Shown here piece after piece: positions 35,267 through 43,111 of a stretch of 64,000 nt of DNA. The notes under the pieces were generated by a model that saw nothing but the letters and a program-made list of their open reading frames with translations, ran no database searches and had not been told where the DNA came from. Source of the DNA: JAMXLO01 sp963812075 (lineage in GTDB: Bacteria; Pseudomonadota; Alphaproteobacteria; Acetobacterales; Acetobacteraceae); NCBI GenBank assembly GCA_963812075.1, contig CAWETN010000010.1, positions 372,001-436,000 of the forward strand. The letters run 5' to 3'. Within the stretch, counting starts at the first letter, position 1. Every line of letters begins with the position of its first letter. Position numbers and translations under genes: made by a program.

Positions 35267-35434
35267 GTGCCGCCGCTGTTCCGCTATGCCACGAGCGTCT
35301 ATGGCCAGACCGTGCTGCTGGGCGCCTCGTGGGACCTGATCTGGTGGTTCGTCGGCGCCGGAGCCGCCTTCATCGTGGTGCATGCCGCGGTGAAGGCGCT
35401 GGCCGGGCGGCTCGGCCGCAGCGTGGAGCGCTGA
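35267..35434 (+). CDS. 55-residue membrane protein in the molybdenum hydroxylase operon
   Basis: Small gene from a GTG at 35267, bounded by an in-frame stop at 35261-35263, so the start is forced unless a rarer codon is used. It encodes a Trp-rich segment WDLIWWFVGAGAAFIVVHAAV that predicts one transmembrane helix (about residues 22-43) flanked by a short N-terminal amphipathic part and a basic C-terminus. It fits exactly between the FAD subunit (3 bp before) and cytochrome b (3 bp after). A helper or anchor subunit is likely from context; no homologue is claimed. Confidence 0.62.
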   Translation: MPPLFRYATSVYGQTVLLGASWDLIWWFVGAGAAFIVVHAAVKALAGRLGRSVER

Positions 35435-35437
35435 GTC

Positions 35438-36121
35438 GTGAGCGGTGAGCAGGTGCTGCGGCACGCTCTGGCCGACCGCCTCTACCACTGGGCGATGGCG
35501 GCGGCGCTGCTGGTCTGTCTGTTCACCGCGTTCCTGCCGATCCTCGGCTGGAAGTTCCCATGGGTCACGGCGCACTGGGTCGCCGGGATCGTGCTGACGG
35601 TGGCGATCCTGTTCCACATCGTGCGCGCGGTGCTGTGGCAGGATTTCTGGTCGATGGTGCCCGGACCGCGCGACCTGCGCAGCTCATGGCGCTTCGTCGC
35701 CCGTGGCCTGGGGCTGGGCGGGCCGCCGCCGCAGCGCGATGCCAAGTATTCGCCGCTGCAGAAGGTTTTCCACTGGCTCGCGGCGCTCGCGGTGCTCGCG
35801 ATCGCGGCGACCGGGCTGCTGATGCTGAGCAAGATCGACACGCCGTTCTGGCGGCGCAATCCTTACTGGCTGGCCGACTCGCAGTGGGGGTCGATCTATG
35901 CGATCCACGGCATGTGCGCGATGGCGATGATCACGCTGATCATGGCGCACGTGTATTTCGCGCTGCGGCCGGAGAAACTCTGGATGACCCGCTCGATGTT
36001 CCACGGCCGGATCACGCGTGAGGACTACCTGCGCCACCACGATCCGCAGCGCTGGCCGGTGCCGGAAGCGGACCCGACCGCACGTGCCGACGGCGGCACC
36101 GCGTTTTCTGCCGGCGAGTGA
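35438..36121 (+). CDS. Cytochrome b/b6-type membrane subunit (b561, hydrogenase/formate-dehydrogenase gamma type)
   Basis: 227 residues from GTG 35438 with AGCGGTGAG nearby. Four transmembrane helices; candidate haem ligands are His in LYHWAM (helix 1), AHW/FHIVRA (helix 2), KVFHWLA (helix 3) and IHGMC/AHVYF (helix 4). Such subunits take electrons from a periplasmic enzyme to the quinone pool. Its location right after the Mo-hydroxylase subunits suggests that the exported enzyme is coupled to respiration rather than to a soluble acceptor. Confidence 0.85.
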   Translation: MSGEQVLRHALADRLYHWAMAAALLVCLFTAFLPILGWKFPWVTAHWVAGIVLTVAILFHIVRAVLWQDFWSMVPGPRDLRSSWRFVARGLGLGGPPPQRDAKYSPLQKVFHWLAALAVLAIAATGLLMLSKIDTPFWRRNPYWLADSQWGSIYAIHGMCAMAMITLIMAHVYFALRPEKLWMTRSMFHGRITREDYLRHHDPQRWPVPEADPTARADGGTAFSAGE

Positions 36122-36132
36122 CAAGGAAGCCG

Positions 36133-36516
36133 ATGCCCGAACTGTCCCTGGAGGAGCGCATCGAGGCCATCGAACAGGCCTATGAGCTGATGCTCGCCTA
36201 TGCGGCGCAGGGGCGGCAGAACGATACCGACGACAGCAGTTCCATCCGGCGGTTTCTGCAGCGGGCCGATGCTGCGCTGGATGGGATCGCGTCGTGCCTG
36301 CGCGAGGCCGTGGCGGATCGGGCGGACGCCTTCGCCGACTTCATCGCGGTGCTGGAGCAGGATGCGCGCGCGACGCGGGCGGCTTTTCGTCTGGTGCTGG
36401 CGCAGCCGGCATTGAGCTCGCAGCTGATCGACAACCTGAACGCGTCGATCCATATCCGTGCGCTGCTGACCGACGTCTTCCTGATCGACGAGACGCTCAA
36501 GCGCGCGGATGGCTGA
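36133..36516 (+). CDS. Helical hypothetical protein in the molybdenum hydroxylase operon
   Basis: 127 residues from ATG 36133 (AAGGAAGCC site; GTG 36118 is also possible). Almost entirely alpha-helical and acidic, with no signal or membrane segment: ELSLEERIEAIEQAYELMLAY then FLQRADAALDGIASCLREAV. It overlaps the next gene by 8 bp. The size and fold style would suit an assembly or quality-control chaperone for the exported complex, but that is inference from location only. Family not recognised. Confidence 0.6.
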   Translation: MPELSLEERIEAIEQAYELMLAYAAQGRQNDTDDSSSIRRFLQRADAALDGIASCLREAVADRADAFADFIAVLEQDARATRAAFRLVLAQPALSSQLIDNLNASIHIRALLTDVFLIDETLKRADG

Positions 36517-37423
36517 TCCGGCACCGCTCCGGCTGGGCGTGATCGGCCTGGGCGCGATGGGCGCGCGCATCGCCACGCGTCTCGTGTGGCAGGGCTTCAA
36601 CCCGCAGGTCTACGACGTGGTGGATATCGCGGTGCGCATGTTCACCAACGATGTCGGCGGCATGATGAGCGGCTCGCCGAAGATGATGGGCCAGACCTCC
36701 GACGTCGTCATCACGGTGCTGCCCTCGGCCGAGGCAATGCGCGACGTGCTGTTCGGCTGGGAGGGACTGGCCGGCGGACTCAGGTCGGGGGGAACCATCA
36801 TCGACATGGGCGCCGCCGATCCGCTGAGCACCGCGGACCTGGCGAAGCAGCTTTCCGAGCGGGGCCTGCATCTGATCGACGCTCCGGCGCTCGGTACGCC
36901 CGCGGATGCGCGCGCCGGCCGGCTCCGGCTGATCGTCGGCGGCGACGAGGCGGCGGTGGAACGCTGTCGGCCGGTCTTCGCGGCGCTGTCGGACCACATC
37001 CTGCGCGCCGGCCCCGCGGGATCAGGCCATGCCGGTGCCGCACTCGGCGATTTCCTGCGCGGTGCGGAGATTCTGGCGGCAAGCGAGGCGCTGCGCATTG
37101 GCCAGCAATTCGGGCTCGACCTGAAGGCGGTGACCGAAATCGGCGAGGCCTCGGGCGGCATCGGGCCCCGGCTTGGCGCCATGCTGCGCGAACATGTGCT
37201 GACCCGCCGGTTCGAGACCGGGCTGGCGCTGGGCCACGTGCTGCGGGCGCTGGAGATCACCACCGGCATCGCCCAGGCGACCGCCGTCCATGCGCCCCTG
37301 GCCGTGGCGTGCCGGGCCGCCTGGGCGGCGGCGGAGGCGGAGATCGGCTCGGGCGCCGATCAGAGCGAACTCATCCGATGGCTGGAGACCGCGACCCCGC
37401 CGGAGCCTGAGGCTCAGGCCTGA
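36509..37423 (+). CDS. Beta-hydroxyacid-dehydrogenase paralogue lacking the catalytic lysine
   Basis: 304 residues with a good Rossmann N-terminus (VIGLGAMGARIA) and the two-domain layout of 3-hydroxyisobutyrate dehydrogenases. The catalytic-lysine motif (normally G-S-G-x-x-x-K-x-x-N) reads GSGHAGAALGD: Ala177 replaces Lys and Gly180 replaces Asn. The substrate motif DAPVSGG reads DAPALGT. The dehydrogenase of the same family at 19390 keeps both. Last gene of the operon, overlapping its predecessor by 8 bp. It may bind NAD(P) or another ligand without the standard chemistry. Confidence 0.8.
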   Translation: MADPAPLRLGVIGLGAMGARIATRLVWQGFNPQVYDVVDIAVRMFTNDVGGMMSGSPKMMGQTSDVVITVLPSAEAMRDVLFGWEGLAGGLRSGGTIIDMGAADPLSTADLAKQLSERGLHLIDAPALGTPADARAGRLRLIVGGDEAAVERCRPVFAALSDHILRAGPAGSGHAGAALGDFLRGAEILAASEALRIGQQFGLDLKAVTEIGEASGGIGPRLGAMLREHVLTRRFETGLALGHVLRALEITTGIAQATAVHAPLAVACRAAWAAAEAEIGSGADQSELIRWLETATPPEPEAQA

Positions 37424-37831
37424 TCAGAGCAGCTTCCATTCTCCAGACGGCGTGCGGCACGCCTTCAGCGTGGTGGTGCGCGGCTTCGAGGGCTGCTTGT
37501 ACTCGACCCGGGACTCTAGCGTCCGACATGACATGCCGCTGCGCTGGAACTGGCCCATCAACGTGATCGTGCCGAAGTGCCCGCTGTCCGCATTCTCCCA
37601 TTGTTCCGAACTTCCCGCGGTGGCGCTGCCACTGTCCAGCAGCTTGCGCGCAGCTTCGCGGGCCAGCGCGATGTCCTGGCTGTTCAACGCCGGCCCTTTG
37701 TAGCCCCGGAACGGATTGATCTGGGCCTCGGCCTGCGTCGACAGCAGCAGCACGAACGTCGCCACGGCCGCGGCGAGGCGCATCAGGCAGAACTGGGTGT
37801 TGCGGATGGAGCCACCTGGTGAGCGCGCCAT
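37424..37831 (-). CDS. Exported RT0821/Lpp0805-type surface protein (17-kDa-antigen-like)
   Basis: 135 residues from ATG 37831, selected for its GGAGGAAG site; ATG 37852 lies seven codons upstream. Signal peptide MRLAAAVATFVLLLSTQAEA around residues 17-36. The mature C-terminal half has paired Cys (SGMSCRTLES ... LKACRTPSGEW) and the SGHFGTITL pattern of bacterial 17-kDa-antigen-like proteins. Envelope localisation is predicted; function unknown. Its stop abuts the stop of the dehydrogenase at 37423. Confidence 0.7.
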   Translation of the reverse strand: MARSPGGSIRNTQFCLMRLAAAVATFVLLLSTQAEAQINPFRGYKGPALNSQDIALAREAARKLLDSGSATAGSSEQWENADSGHFGTITLMGQFQRSGMSCRTLESRVEYKQPSKPRTTTLKACRTPSGEWKLL

Positions 37832-37918
37832 TGCTTCCTCCGGATTCGGCATGCGGGCGAGCGTGCCACACCATCGGCGCGCTGTCTGCCGTGCGATGCT
37901 CCTTCCCCGGCCGGCGGA

Positions 37919-38308
37919 TCAGGCGATCGCCTGCTGCAGTGCGCCCGCGAGGTCACCGATCTGGTCGAAGACCCCCAGCGTTCGCCAATGCGCGGAAAGC
38001 CGGGCGTCCACGAGATGCAGCCTGCCGTCGATCCGGCAGACCAGGAAGGCGGCATAATCGTGCCCGGAGGGCCGGCCTGCCGGGACCACGAGTGCCGAAA
38101 GTCCCCAGTTGCCGTCCCGCTCGGTTTCGCAGTGCCACGCGCCCTTCGAGCCGGAGGTAACAGCAGCGAGCGCCTCGATGTCGGGCCTGGTCAGGCTGTC
38201 CGACAGGGCGGGGAAGCGGATCACCTGACCGGACGCCGGGGCCGGCGGTGGCATCCCTGGGTGTGCGCTGACCTGGCGGCAGGGAAACGCGACGACGCGT
38301 GCGGACAT
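37919..38308 (-). CDS. Hypothetical protein
   Basis: 129 residues from ATG 38308. A GTG at 38368, with AAGGAAAC close by, would add 20 residues, and I cannot decide between them. The mature region has a compact beta-rich look (GAWHCETERDGNWGLSALVV, then DYAAFLVCRIDGRLHLVDARL). No signal, membrane segment or family recognised. It sits alone between the surface protein and the PQQ-type dehydrogenase, all leftward. Confidence 0.5.
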   Translation of the reverse strand: MSARVVAFPCRQVSAHPGMPPPAPASGQVIRFPALSDSLTRPDIEALAAVTSGSKGAWHCETERDGNWGLSALVVPAGRPSGHDYAAFLVCRIDGRLHLVDARLSAHWRTLGVFDQIGDLAGALQQAIA

Positions 38309-38392
38309 GCGAGGGGCGCCTTCGGGCAAAGGGCGTGTTTGTGCCGATAATACGCTGCCCAGCCTCACGTTTCCTTGATCTGAGTCATGCCG

Positions 38393-39652
38393 TCACCGAC
38401 TTCTGCCCTGGTAGGTGACCCGCCAGATGGTGCCGTTGCCGTCCTCGTCGAACAGCAGCGACCCATCCTGCGCCACGGCTATGCCCGCCGGCCGCCCCCA
38501 CACCGCCTGGTCGGAGACGACAAAACCGGTGACGAAGTCCTCGTATTCCCCGGTCGGCCTGCCGTTGGCGAAACGCAGCCGCACCACCTTGTAGCCGGTC
38601 CGGCGGGCGCGGTTCCACGACCCGCGCAGGGTGACGAACGCATCGCCGCGGTATGCCTGCGGAAACTGCATCGCTTCGTAGAAGGCAATGCCGAGAGGTG
38701 CCGAATGCGGCTGGATCAGCACGTCGGGGATGGTGACGTGTCCGGCGAGGTCGCGCCGCTGGCCCTGCAGCCGCGGTTCCTCGTGATCGCCTATGTAGTA
38801 CCAGGGCCAGCCATAGAATGCGCCCTCGCGCACCGACGTCGCATAGTCCGGCGGCAGGTCGTCACCCAGCCCGTCGCGCTCGTTAACCACGCACCACAGC
38901 GCATCGGTGGCGGGTGCGATCCCCATCGCGGTGCAGTTGCGCAGGCCGCCGGCGAAGCTGCGCCGGCCGCCGCCCTCGGGATCGAACGCCAGCACGTCGG
39001 CCCGCCCCTCCTCGCCGCTGGTGGCGAGATTGGCGGCCGAGCCCACCGATACGAACAGCGTGCGGCCATCGCGCGCGAAGACGACATCCCGCGTGGCGTG
39101 CCCCCCGGTGGGCAGGTGCGGCACGACGACCTGTGCCGCGCCGCGCGGCCGCAGATCGCCGGGCGCGTATGGAAAGCGGACGACCCGGTCGGTCTCCCCC
39201 ACATAGATAAAGCGCGGTTCCGGTCCCGGCGGCCAGAACGCGATGCCGAAGGGATAGTCGAGACCTTCGGCAAACACGGTCGATTGCGGCTTTCCGGCAT
39301 TCGCGCCGGTGCGCAGGACGCGCACGCGCCCGGCCGGGCTTTCCGCCACGAACACGTCGCCGTTCGGCGCCACACGCAGCGTGCGCGGACCGCTCAACCC
39401 GACCGCGAACGGCTCGACGGTGAAGCCGGGCGGGACGCGCAGCGCGGCCCCGGCCGGTCGCTGCACCACCGAAGGCGCACGACTGGCCGACAGCGTCGCG
39501 TAGGGTTGCGGCATCGCGTCGGGGGTGATGCGGCGGACGACGCCGGGTGCATCGTCGTGCCAGTCGCCGTAGGCCGTGCTGCCGGTGCGCGGTTCGGTCG
39601 CCGGCGCGGCCGCAGCGGAGCAGATCAGCAGTGCGGCACAGAGCCGCAGCAT
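38393..39652 (-). CDS. Exported PQQ-dependent sugar dehydrogenase (sorbosone/glucose type)
   Basis: 419 residues from ATG 39652. Signal peptide MLRLCAALLICSAAAA followed by a six-bladed propeller of the soluble GDH/sorbosone dehydrogenase type. Motifs: GPRTLRVAPNGDVFVAES, LDYPFGIAFWPPG, HATRDVVFARDGRTLFVSVGS, NERDGLGDD and GRPAGIAVAQDGSLL. Periplasmic oxidation of a sugar or polyol with PQQ is expected. Its start codon lies in a 32-bp tandem duplication that also carries the end of the upstream MetE-like gene. Confidence 0.83.
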   Translation of the reverse strand: MLRLCAALLICSAAAAPATEPRTGSTAYGDWHDDAPGVVRRITPDAMPQPYATLSASRAPSVVQRPAGAALRVPPGFTVEPFAVGLSGPRTLRVAPNGDVFVAESPAGRVRVLRTGANAGKPQSTVFAEGLDYPFGIAFWPPGPEPRFIYVGETDRVVRFPYAPGDLRPRGAAQVVVPHLPTGGHATRDVVFARDGRTLFVSVGSAANLATSGEEGRADVLAFDPEGGGRRSFAGGLRNCTAMGIAPATDALWCVVNERDGLGDDLPPDYATSVREGAFYGWPWYYIGDHEEPRLQGQRRDLAGHVTIPDVLIQPHSAPLGIAFYEAMQFPQAYRGDAFVTLRGSWNRARRTGYKVVRLRFANGRPTGEYEDFVTGFVVSDQAVWGRPAGIAVAQDGSLLFDEDGNGTIWRVTYQGRSR

Positions 39653-39713
39653 CAGGCCGCCACGGCGTTGCGATGCGCCTGCATCAGGCCGCCACGGCGT
39701 TGCGATGCGACTG
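39650..39713. repeat. 32-bp perfect-register tandem duplication across a gene junction
   Basis: Copy 1 is 39650-39681 and copy 2 is 39682-39713; they differ at one base. In the minus-strand reading each copy encodes QxHRNAVAA followed by TGATG, that is a stop overlapping an ATG. The original MetE-like stop/start junction is therefore present twice, leaving a 10-codon mini-frame between the two flanking genes. Confidence 0.85.
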
Positions 39714-40724
39714 CAACAGGCCCGGCACGCGCTCCGGATCGGTGCGTCCCCAGCCACACTCGGTCGCGACGCCGAACCGGGGCACCACCCGGCCTGCCGC
39801 GGCGATGCGCGCGCGGTCGCCCGAAGCATCGGCATGGTGGATCAGCCCGAGGTAGAGGGCTGTCTCCGCCGGCAGTTCCAGCCCGGCGAGCGGGGCGAAA
39901 TAGGCATCGTCGGTGCGATCCTGCGGCACCGGCAGGTGCAGGAAGTCGATCCGCCGTTGCAGGCCGACGCGCAGGCTCTGCGTCATCTCCACCATGATCG
40001 CCGCGTCCTGCGGCATCACGAGGTGCTCGTCGCGCGGCGAGCCGTAGCAGAGATGGTAGCCGCACTCGACGTCCTCGGGCACCGCATCGCCGAGCCGCGC
40101 CAGTTCTGCGGCGATGTCCGCCTTGTAGCTGGGCGGGCGCTGCGGAAAGAAATGCTCGAAGACCAGCACCTCCTGGCAGACGTCCCACTGGATCGCCAGG
40201 TCGCGGTGCGGGATCGCTGCGGCGATGTCGCGCAAGGCCGTCAGCAGCGCACGCTCATAGGCCGGCAGGTAGGCAGCCAGCGATGCAGGACTGACATACA
40301 TGTAGCCCGTGGCCATCGGCGTCGGCAGGCATACCTGGAAGCGTATGCCGGCCGGTATCTCGCCCGCCTCGCGCAACCGCCGGAAGATCGCATAGGACTC
40401 CAGCGCCGCGGCGGCATAGCCCGTGTCGAACGTCACGCCCGCCGGATCGACGCCGTCGCGGAAGCGCAGCCAGTCGGTGGTGCGGAGCACAGCGCCGTCC
40501 CATTGGCGCAGCTCGAACGGTGGCGTGTCGGTATCAGGCTCCATCGCCGGATGGCCCAGCAGCATTTCGCGCTGCCACCAGATCCAGCGTCCGCGATTGC
40601 CGGTCTCGCCATCGGGCATGCGGGCGAGCTGCGGACCAAGCGCGCGTCCTACCGTGCGGAAGACGGTTTCCGCGTCCCGCAGTGGTACGCTGCCGATCAG
40701 ATGGGCTCCGGTGACCGTGGGCAT
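39684..40724 (-). CDS. UROD/MetE-like superfamily protein
   Basis: 346 residues from ATG 40724 (GGGAGAAGC site; an ATG 28 codons upstream lacks one). Resembles the C-terminal barrel of cobalamin-independent methionine synthase: GSVPLRDAETVFR at the start, a zinc-type His/Cys pair in YHLCYGS and a late Cys in ATECGWGR. Stand-alone MetE-like proteins are common and mostly uncharacterised; methyl transfer is possible. Its stop lies in the tandem duplication, coupling it to the dehydrogenase downstream. Confidence 0.65.
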   Translation of the reverse strand: MPTVTGAHLIGSVPLRDAETVFRTVGRALGPQLARMPDGETGNRGRWIWWQREMLLGHPAMEPDTDTPPFELRQWDGAVLRTTDWLRFRDGVDPAGVTFDTGYAAAALESYAIFRRLREAGEIPAGIRFQVCLPTPMATGYMYVSPASLAAYLPAYERALLTALRDIAAAIPHRDLAIQWDVCQEVLVFEHFFPQRPPSYKADIAAELARLGDAVPEDVECGYHLCYGSPRDEHLVMPQDAAIMVEMTQSLRVGLQRRIDFLHLPVPQDRTDDAYFAPLAGLELPAETALYLGLIHHADASGDRARIAAAGRVVPRFGVATECGWGRTDPERVPGLLQSHRNAVAA

Positions 40725-40819
40725 GATGGTCGCTTCTCCCGCTTGCAAGCGGCCCCGGCTTGGCCGATGCGTGGCGATGGTGGCACAGGATTGCGGCCGG
40801 AAACACAAGAGGAAACCGG

Positions 40820-41611
40820 ATGTCTCGAACGACAGGTTACCCTTTTCGCATGGTGATCGTCGGTCTGTTGCTGGCGTCGCTCTCGCCTGCGGCCTGCGCG
40901 CAGCCGCCGGTCACGCAGCCGCAGCAGACGGTGGACGCGGATCAGAGCGGCCGGCGCCTGTTCTACATCGGCCTTGGCCTCTACTCGGAACAGTGGTCGG
41001 AAAACGATGTGGTCGAGCTGGCCGCACGGCTGCAATCAGCGAGCCGGTACCACGTCGTGCCAATGGTCGCGAGCAACATCCGCCCGGCCGCCAGACGGTA
41101 TCCGGTCGCCGACGATGCGACCATTGCCTCGCTGGTCGGCGCGGCGGCCCGGCAGGCGGGGCCGGACGATCTCGTGTTCGTCAGCATCAGCACGCACGGC
41201 GCACCGAAGCTGTTGGCACGCAAGATCGGCAACCGGGCGCCGACCGAGCTGCCGGCCCGGGAACTTGCGCGCAAGCTGGCCCCGCTCGCCGGCCACCCGA
41301 CGATCATTGTCGTGTCCGCCTGCTACTCGGGCTCCCTGATCGACGATCTGCGCGCGCCGGAGCGGATCATCATCACCGCGGCCCGGGCCGACCGCAGCTC
41401 GTTCGGGTGTTCGCCCGGCAGCCGTCACACGCTGTTCGGCGACGCCGAATTGCATGCGTTCGGACAACAGGATCGCAGCCTGCGCCAGGTCTTCGCCACC
41501 ATTCGCGAGGACGTGGCGCGCATGGAAGCGCAGGAGCGCTATCGGCCGTCCGAGCCGCAGATATGGGTCGGCCCCGATGCCGCCGGCCTGTACGATGCGC
41601 CGGTGTTCTGA
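40820..41611 (+). CDS. Exported C13-family (legumain-like) cysteine peptidase
   Basis: 263 residues from ATG 40820 (AGAGGAAAC site). The signal peptide ends near SPAACAQ; the site could be read as signal peptidase I or as a poor lipobox. The catalytic dyad of clan CD is clear: His126 in SISTHGAP and Cys168 in VVSACYSGS, each after a hydrophobic strand. Prokaryotic C13 proteins are related to legumain and GPI8 and their roles are mostly unknown; asparaginyl or similar specificity cannot be assumed. Divergent from the MetE-like gene. Confidence 0.8.
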   Translation: MSRTTGYPFRMVIVGLLLASLSPAACAQPPVTQPQQTVDADQSGRRLFYIGLGLYSEQWSENDVVELAARLQSASRYHVVPMVASNIRPAARRYPVADDATIASLVGAAARQAGPDDLVFVSISTHGAPKLLARKIGNRAPTELPARELARKLAPLAGHPTIIVVSACYSGSLIDDLRAPERIIITAARADRSSFGCSPGSRHTLFGDAELHAFGQQDRSLRQVFATIREDVARMEAQERYRPSEPQIWVGPDAAGLYDAPVF

Positions 41612-41615
41612 GCGG

Positions 41616-42770
41616 TCAGCGCAACGGCCGGAAGAAGGCGCGGATCTCGCCGGCGAGCGCCTCGGGTTGCTCCATCGCCGCGAAGTGGCCGCCGCGCGGC
41701 ATGACCGTCCAGCGGCGGATGTCGGTGTAGGTGCGTGCGGCGAGCGACCGCGGCGCGCGCAGGATCTCGCGCGGGAACTCGCTGTAGCCGGCCGGCACGC
41801 CGATACTGCCGCCGTCCGGCACCGGCCACGGCCGGTGCATGCGGAAGTAATAGGGAAAGAACGACGACCCGATCGCGCCGGTGAACCAGTAGAGGCTGAT
41901 GTTGGACAGCAGCTGGTCGCGCGTGAACACGCTCTCCAGGTCGCCGCCGCAGTCCGACCAGGCGCGGAACTTCTCCACGATCCATGCCGCCAGCCCGGCC
42001 GGCGAGTCGGTCAGGCCGAAGCTCAGCGTCTGCGGCCGCGTGCCCTGGATCCACTGGTAGCCGGTCTCCTCCTTCAGCCAGTGCGCCAGCTCGTCGAGAT
42101 ACCTGCGTTCCTCCGGTGTCGGGTCGGTGACGGCGCCGGGCTCGCGCCGCACCGCGAGCAGGTTCACGTGGATGCCAAGCAGCTTCGCAGCATGCGCATA
42201 ACCCATGCGCGACGCGGTGATCCCGCCCCAGTCGCCGCCCTGTGCGGCAAACCGGCGATAGCCGAGCGTTTCGGTCATCAGGTCGGCCAGGCAGTCGGCG
42301 ATCTCCTCGATGCCGAAGCGCTTCTGGCCAGGACGGAATGACAGCCCGTAGCCTGGCAGCGACGGGGCGACGACGGTGAACGCATCCGCTGGATCGCCGC
42401 CGAAGCTCGCGGGATCGGTGAGGCGCGGGATCAGGTCCATGAACTCGAACACGGAGCCGGGCCAGCCATGCATCAGCAGCAGCGGGCAGGGGTTGGGCCC
42501 GCTGCCCGGCACATGCAGGAAGTGCACGTCTATGTCGTGCAGCGGCGTCTTGAACTGGGGGAAGGCGTTCAACCGCGCCTCCTGCGCGCGCCAGTCGAAA
42601 CCGGTGCGCCAATATTCGACCAGGCCGCGCAGATACTCGACGCTGGTGCCGTAAGCCCAAGGGTCGCCCGGCGCCTGATCCGGGAAGCGGGTGTGTGCAA
42701 GGCGGCCGCGCAGATCGCTGATCGCCGCGTCGGGAACGTGCAGGGTGAAGGCCTCGGGTTGTGCAGCCAT
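41616..42770 (-). CDS. Epoxide hydrolase family alpha/beta hydrolase
   Basis: 384 residues from ATG 42770. The N-terminal EHN domain (RLAHTRFPDQAPGDPWAYGTSVEYLRGLVEYW) precedes HGWPGSVFEF (oxyanion), nucleophile Asp in AQGGDWGG, a Tyr-containing cap and terminal His in PRGGHFAAMEQP. This is the juvenile-hormone/microsomal-type epoxide hydrolase arrangement. It converts an epoxide to a diol; the substrate is unknown. It converges on the peptidase gene with 4 bp between stops. Confidence 0.86.
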   Translation of the reverse strand: MAAQPEAFTLHVPDAAISDLRGRLAHTRFPDQAPGDPWAYGTSVEYLRGLVEYWRTGFDWRAQEARLNAFPQFKTPLHDIDVHFLHVPGSGPNPCPLLLMHGWPGSVFEFMDLIPRLTDPASFGGDPADAFTVVAPSLPGYGLSFRPGQKRFGIEEIADCLADLMTETLGYRRFAAQGGDWGGITASRMGYAHAAKLLGIHVNLLAVRREPGAVTDPTPEERRYLDELAHWLKEETGYQWIQGTRPQTLSFGLTDSPAGLAAWIVEKFRAWSDCGGDLESVFTRDQLLSNISLYWFTGAIGSSFFPYYFRMHRPWPVPDGGSIGVPAGYSEFPREILRAPRSLAARTYTDIRRWTVMPRGGHFAAMEQPEALAGEIRAFFRPLR

Positions 42771-43111
42771 CCTGTTGCCCTCCGTCACTGCCCGATTTGA
42801 GGCCGTGGGCCGAGCCATGGCAAGGCGGGGTGATGCCGGCGGACATCGCGGCGTTTCCCCGTTCGAGCTCATCTCCGAAGCTTCGCGCCGCCTGCCTGTT
42901 TGGCGTACTGTGTTGCTGGCCCTCCCGCCACTTCGTGCCGCGGTGGGGCGTGATCTTGCGGATTTCGTCGAGAAGTGAACGCTGCAGCCCAGGACACAGA
43001 CGCCTTCATGCGGCGCAGGCTCATACGGGACCGTAGGGCGCCGACGGTTTGGCGTGCTCGCGTGCAAGCTGGCATACTCCAGCTCAGCGCGCGCATAAGG
43101 CAGAAACCTCC
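42771..43111. other. Divergent non-coding region (341 bp)
   Basis: Between the starts of the epoxide hydrolase and an LLM monooxygenase. No credible coding frame, repeat or clear promoter pair was found. It presumably holds both promoters. Confidence 0.45.

Noticed and set aside
32858..35617. 919-codon minus-strand open frame
   Set aside because: Antisense to the Mo, FAD and cytochrome b genes; composition is Arg/His-rich shadow with no motif.
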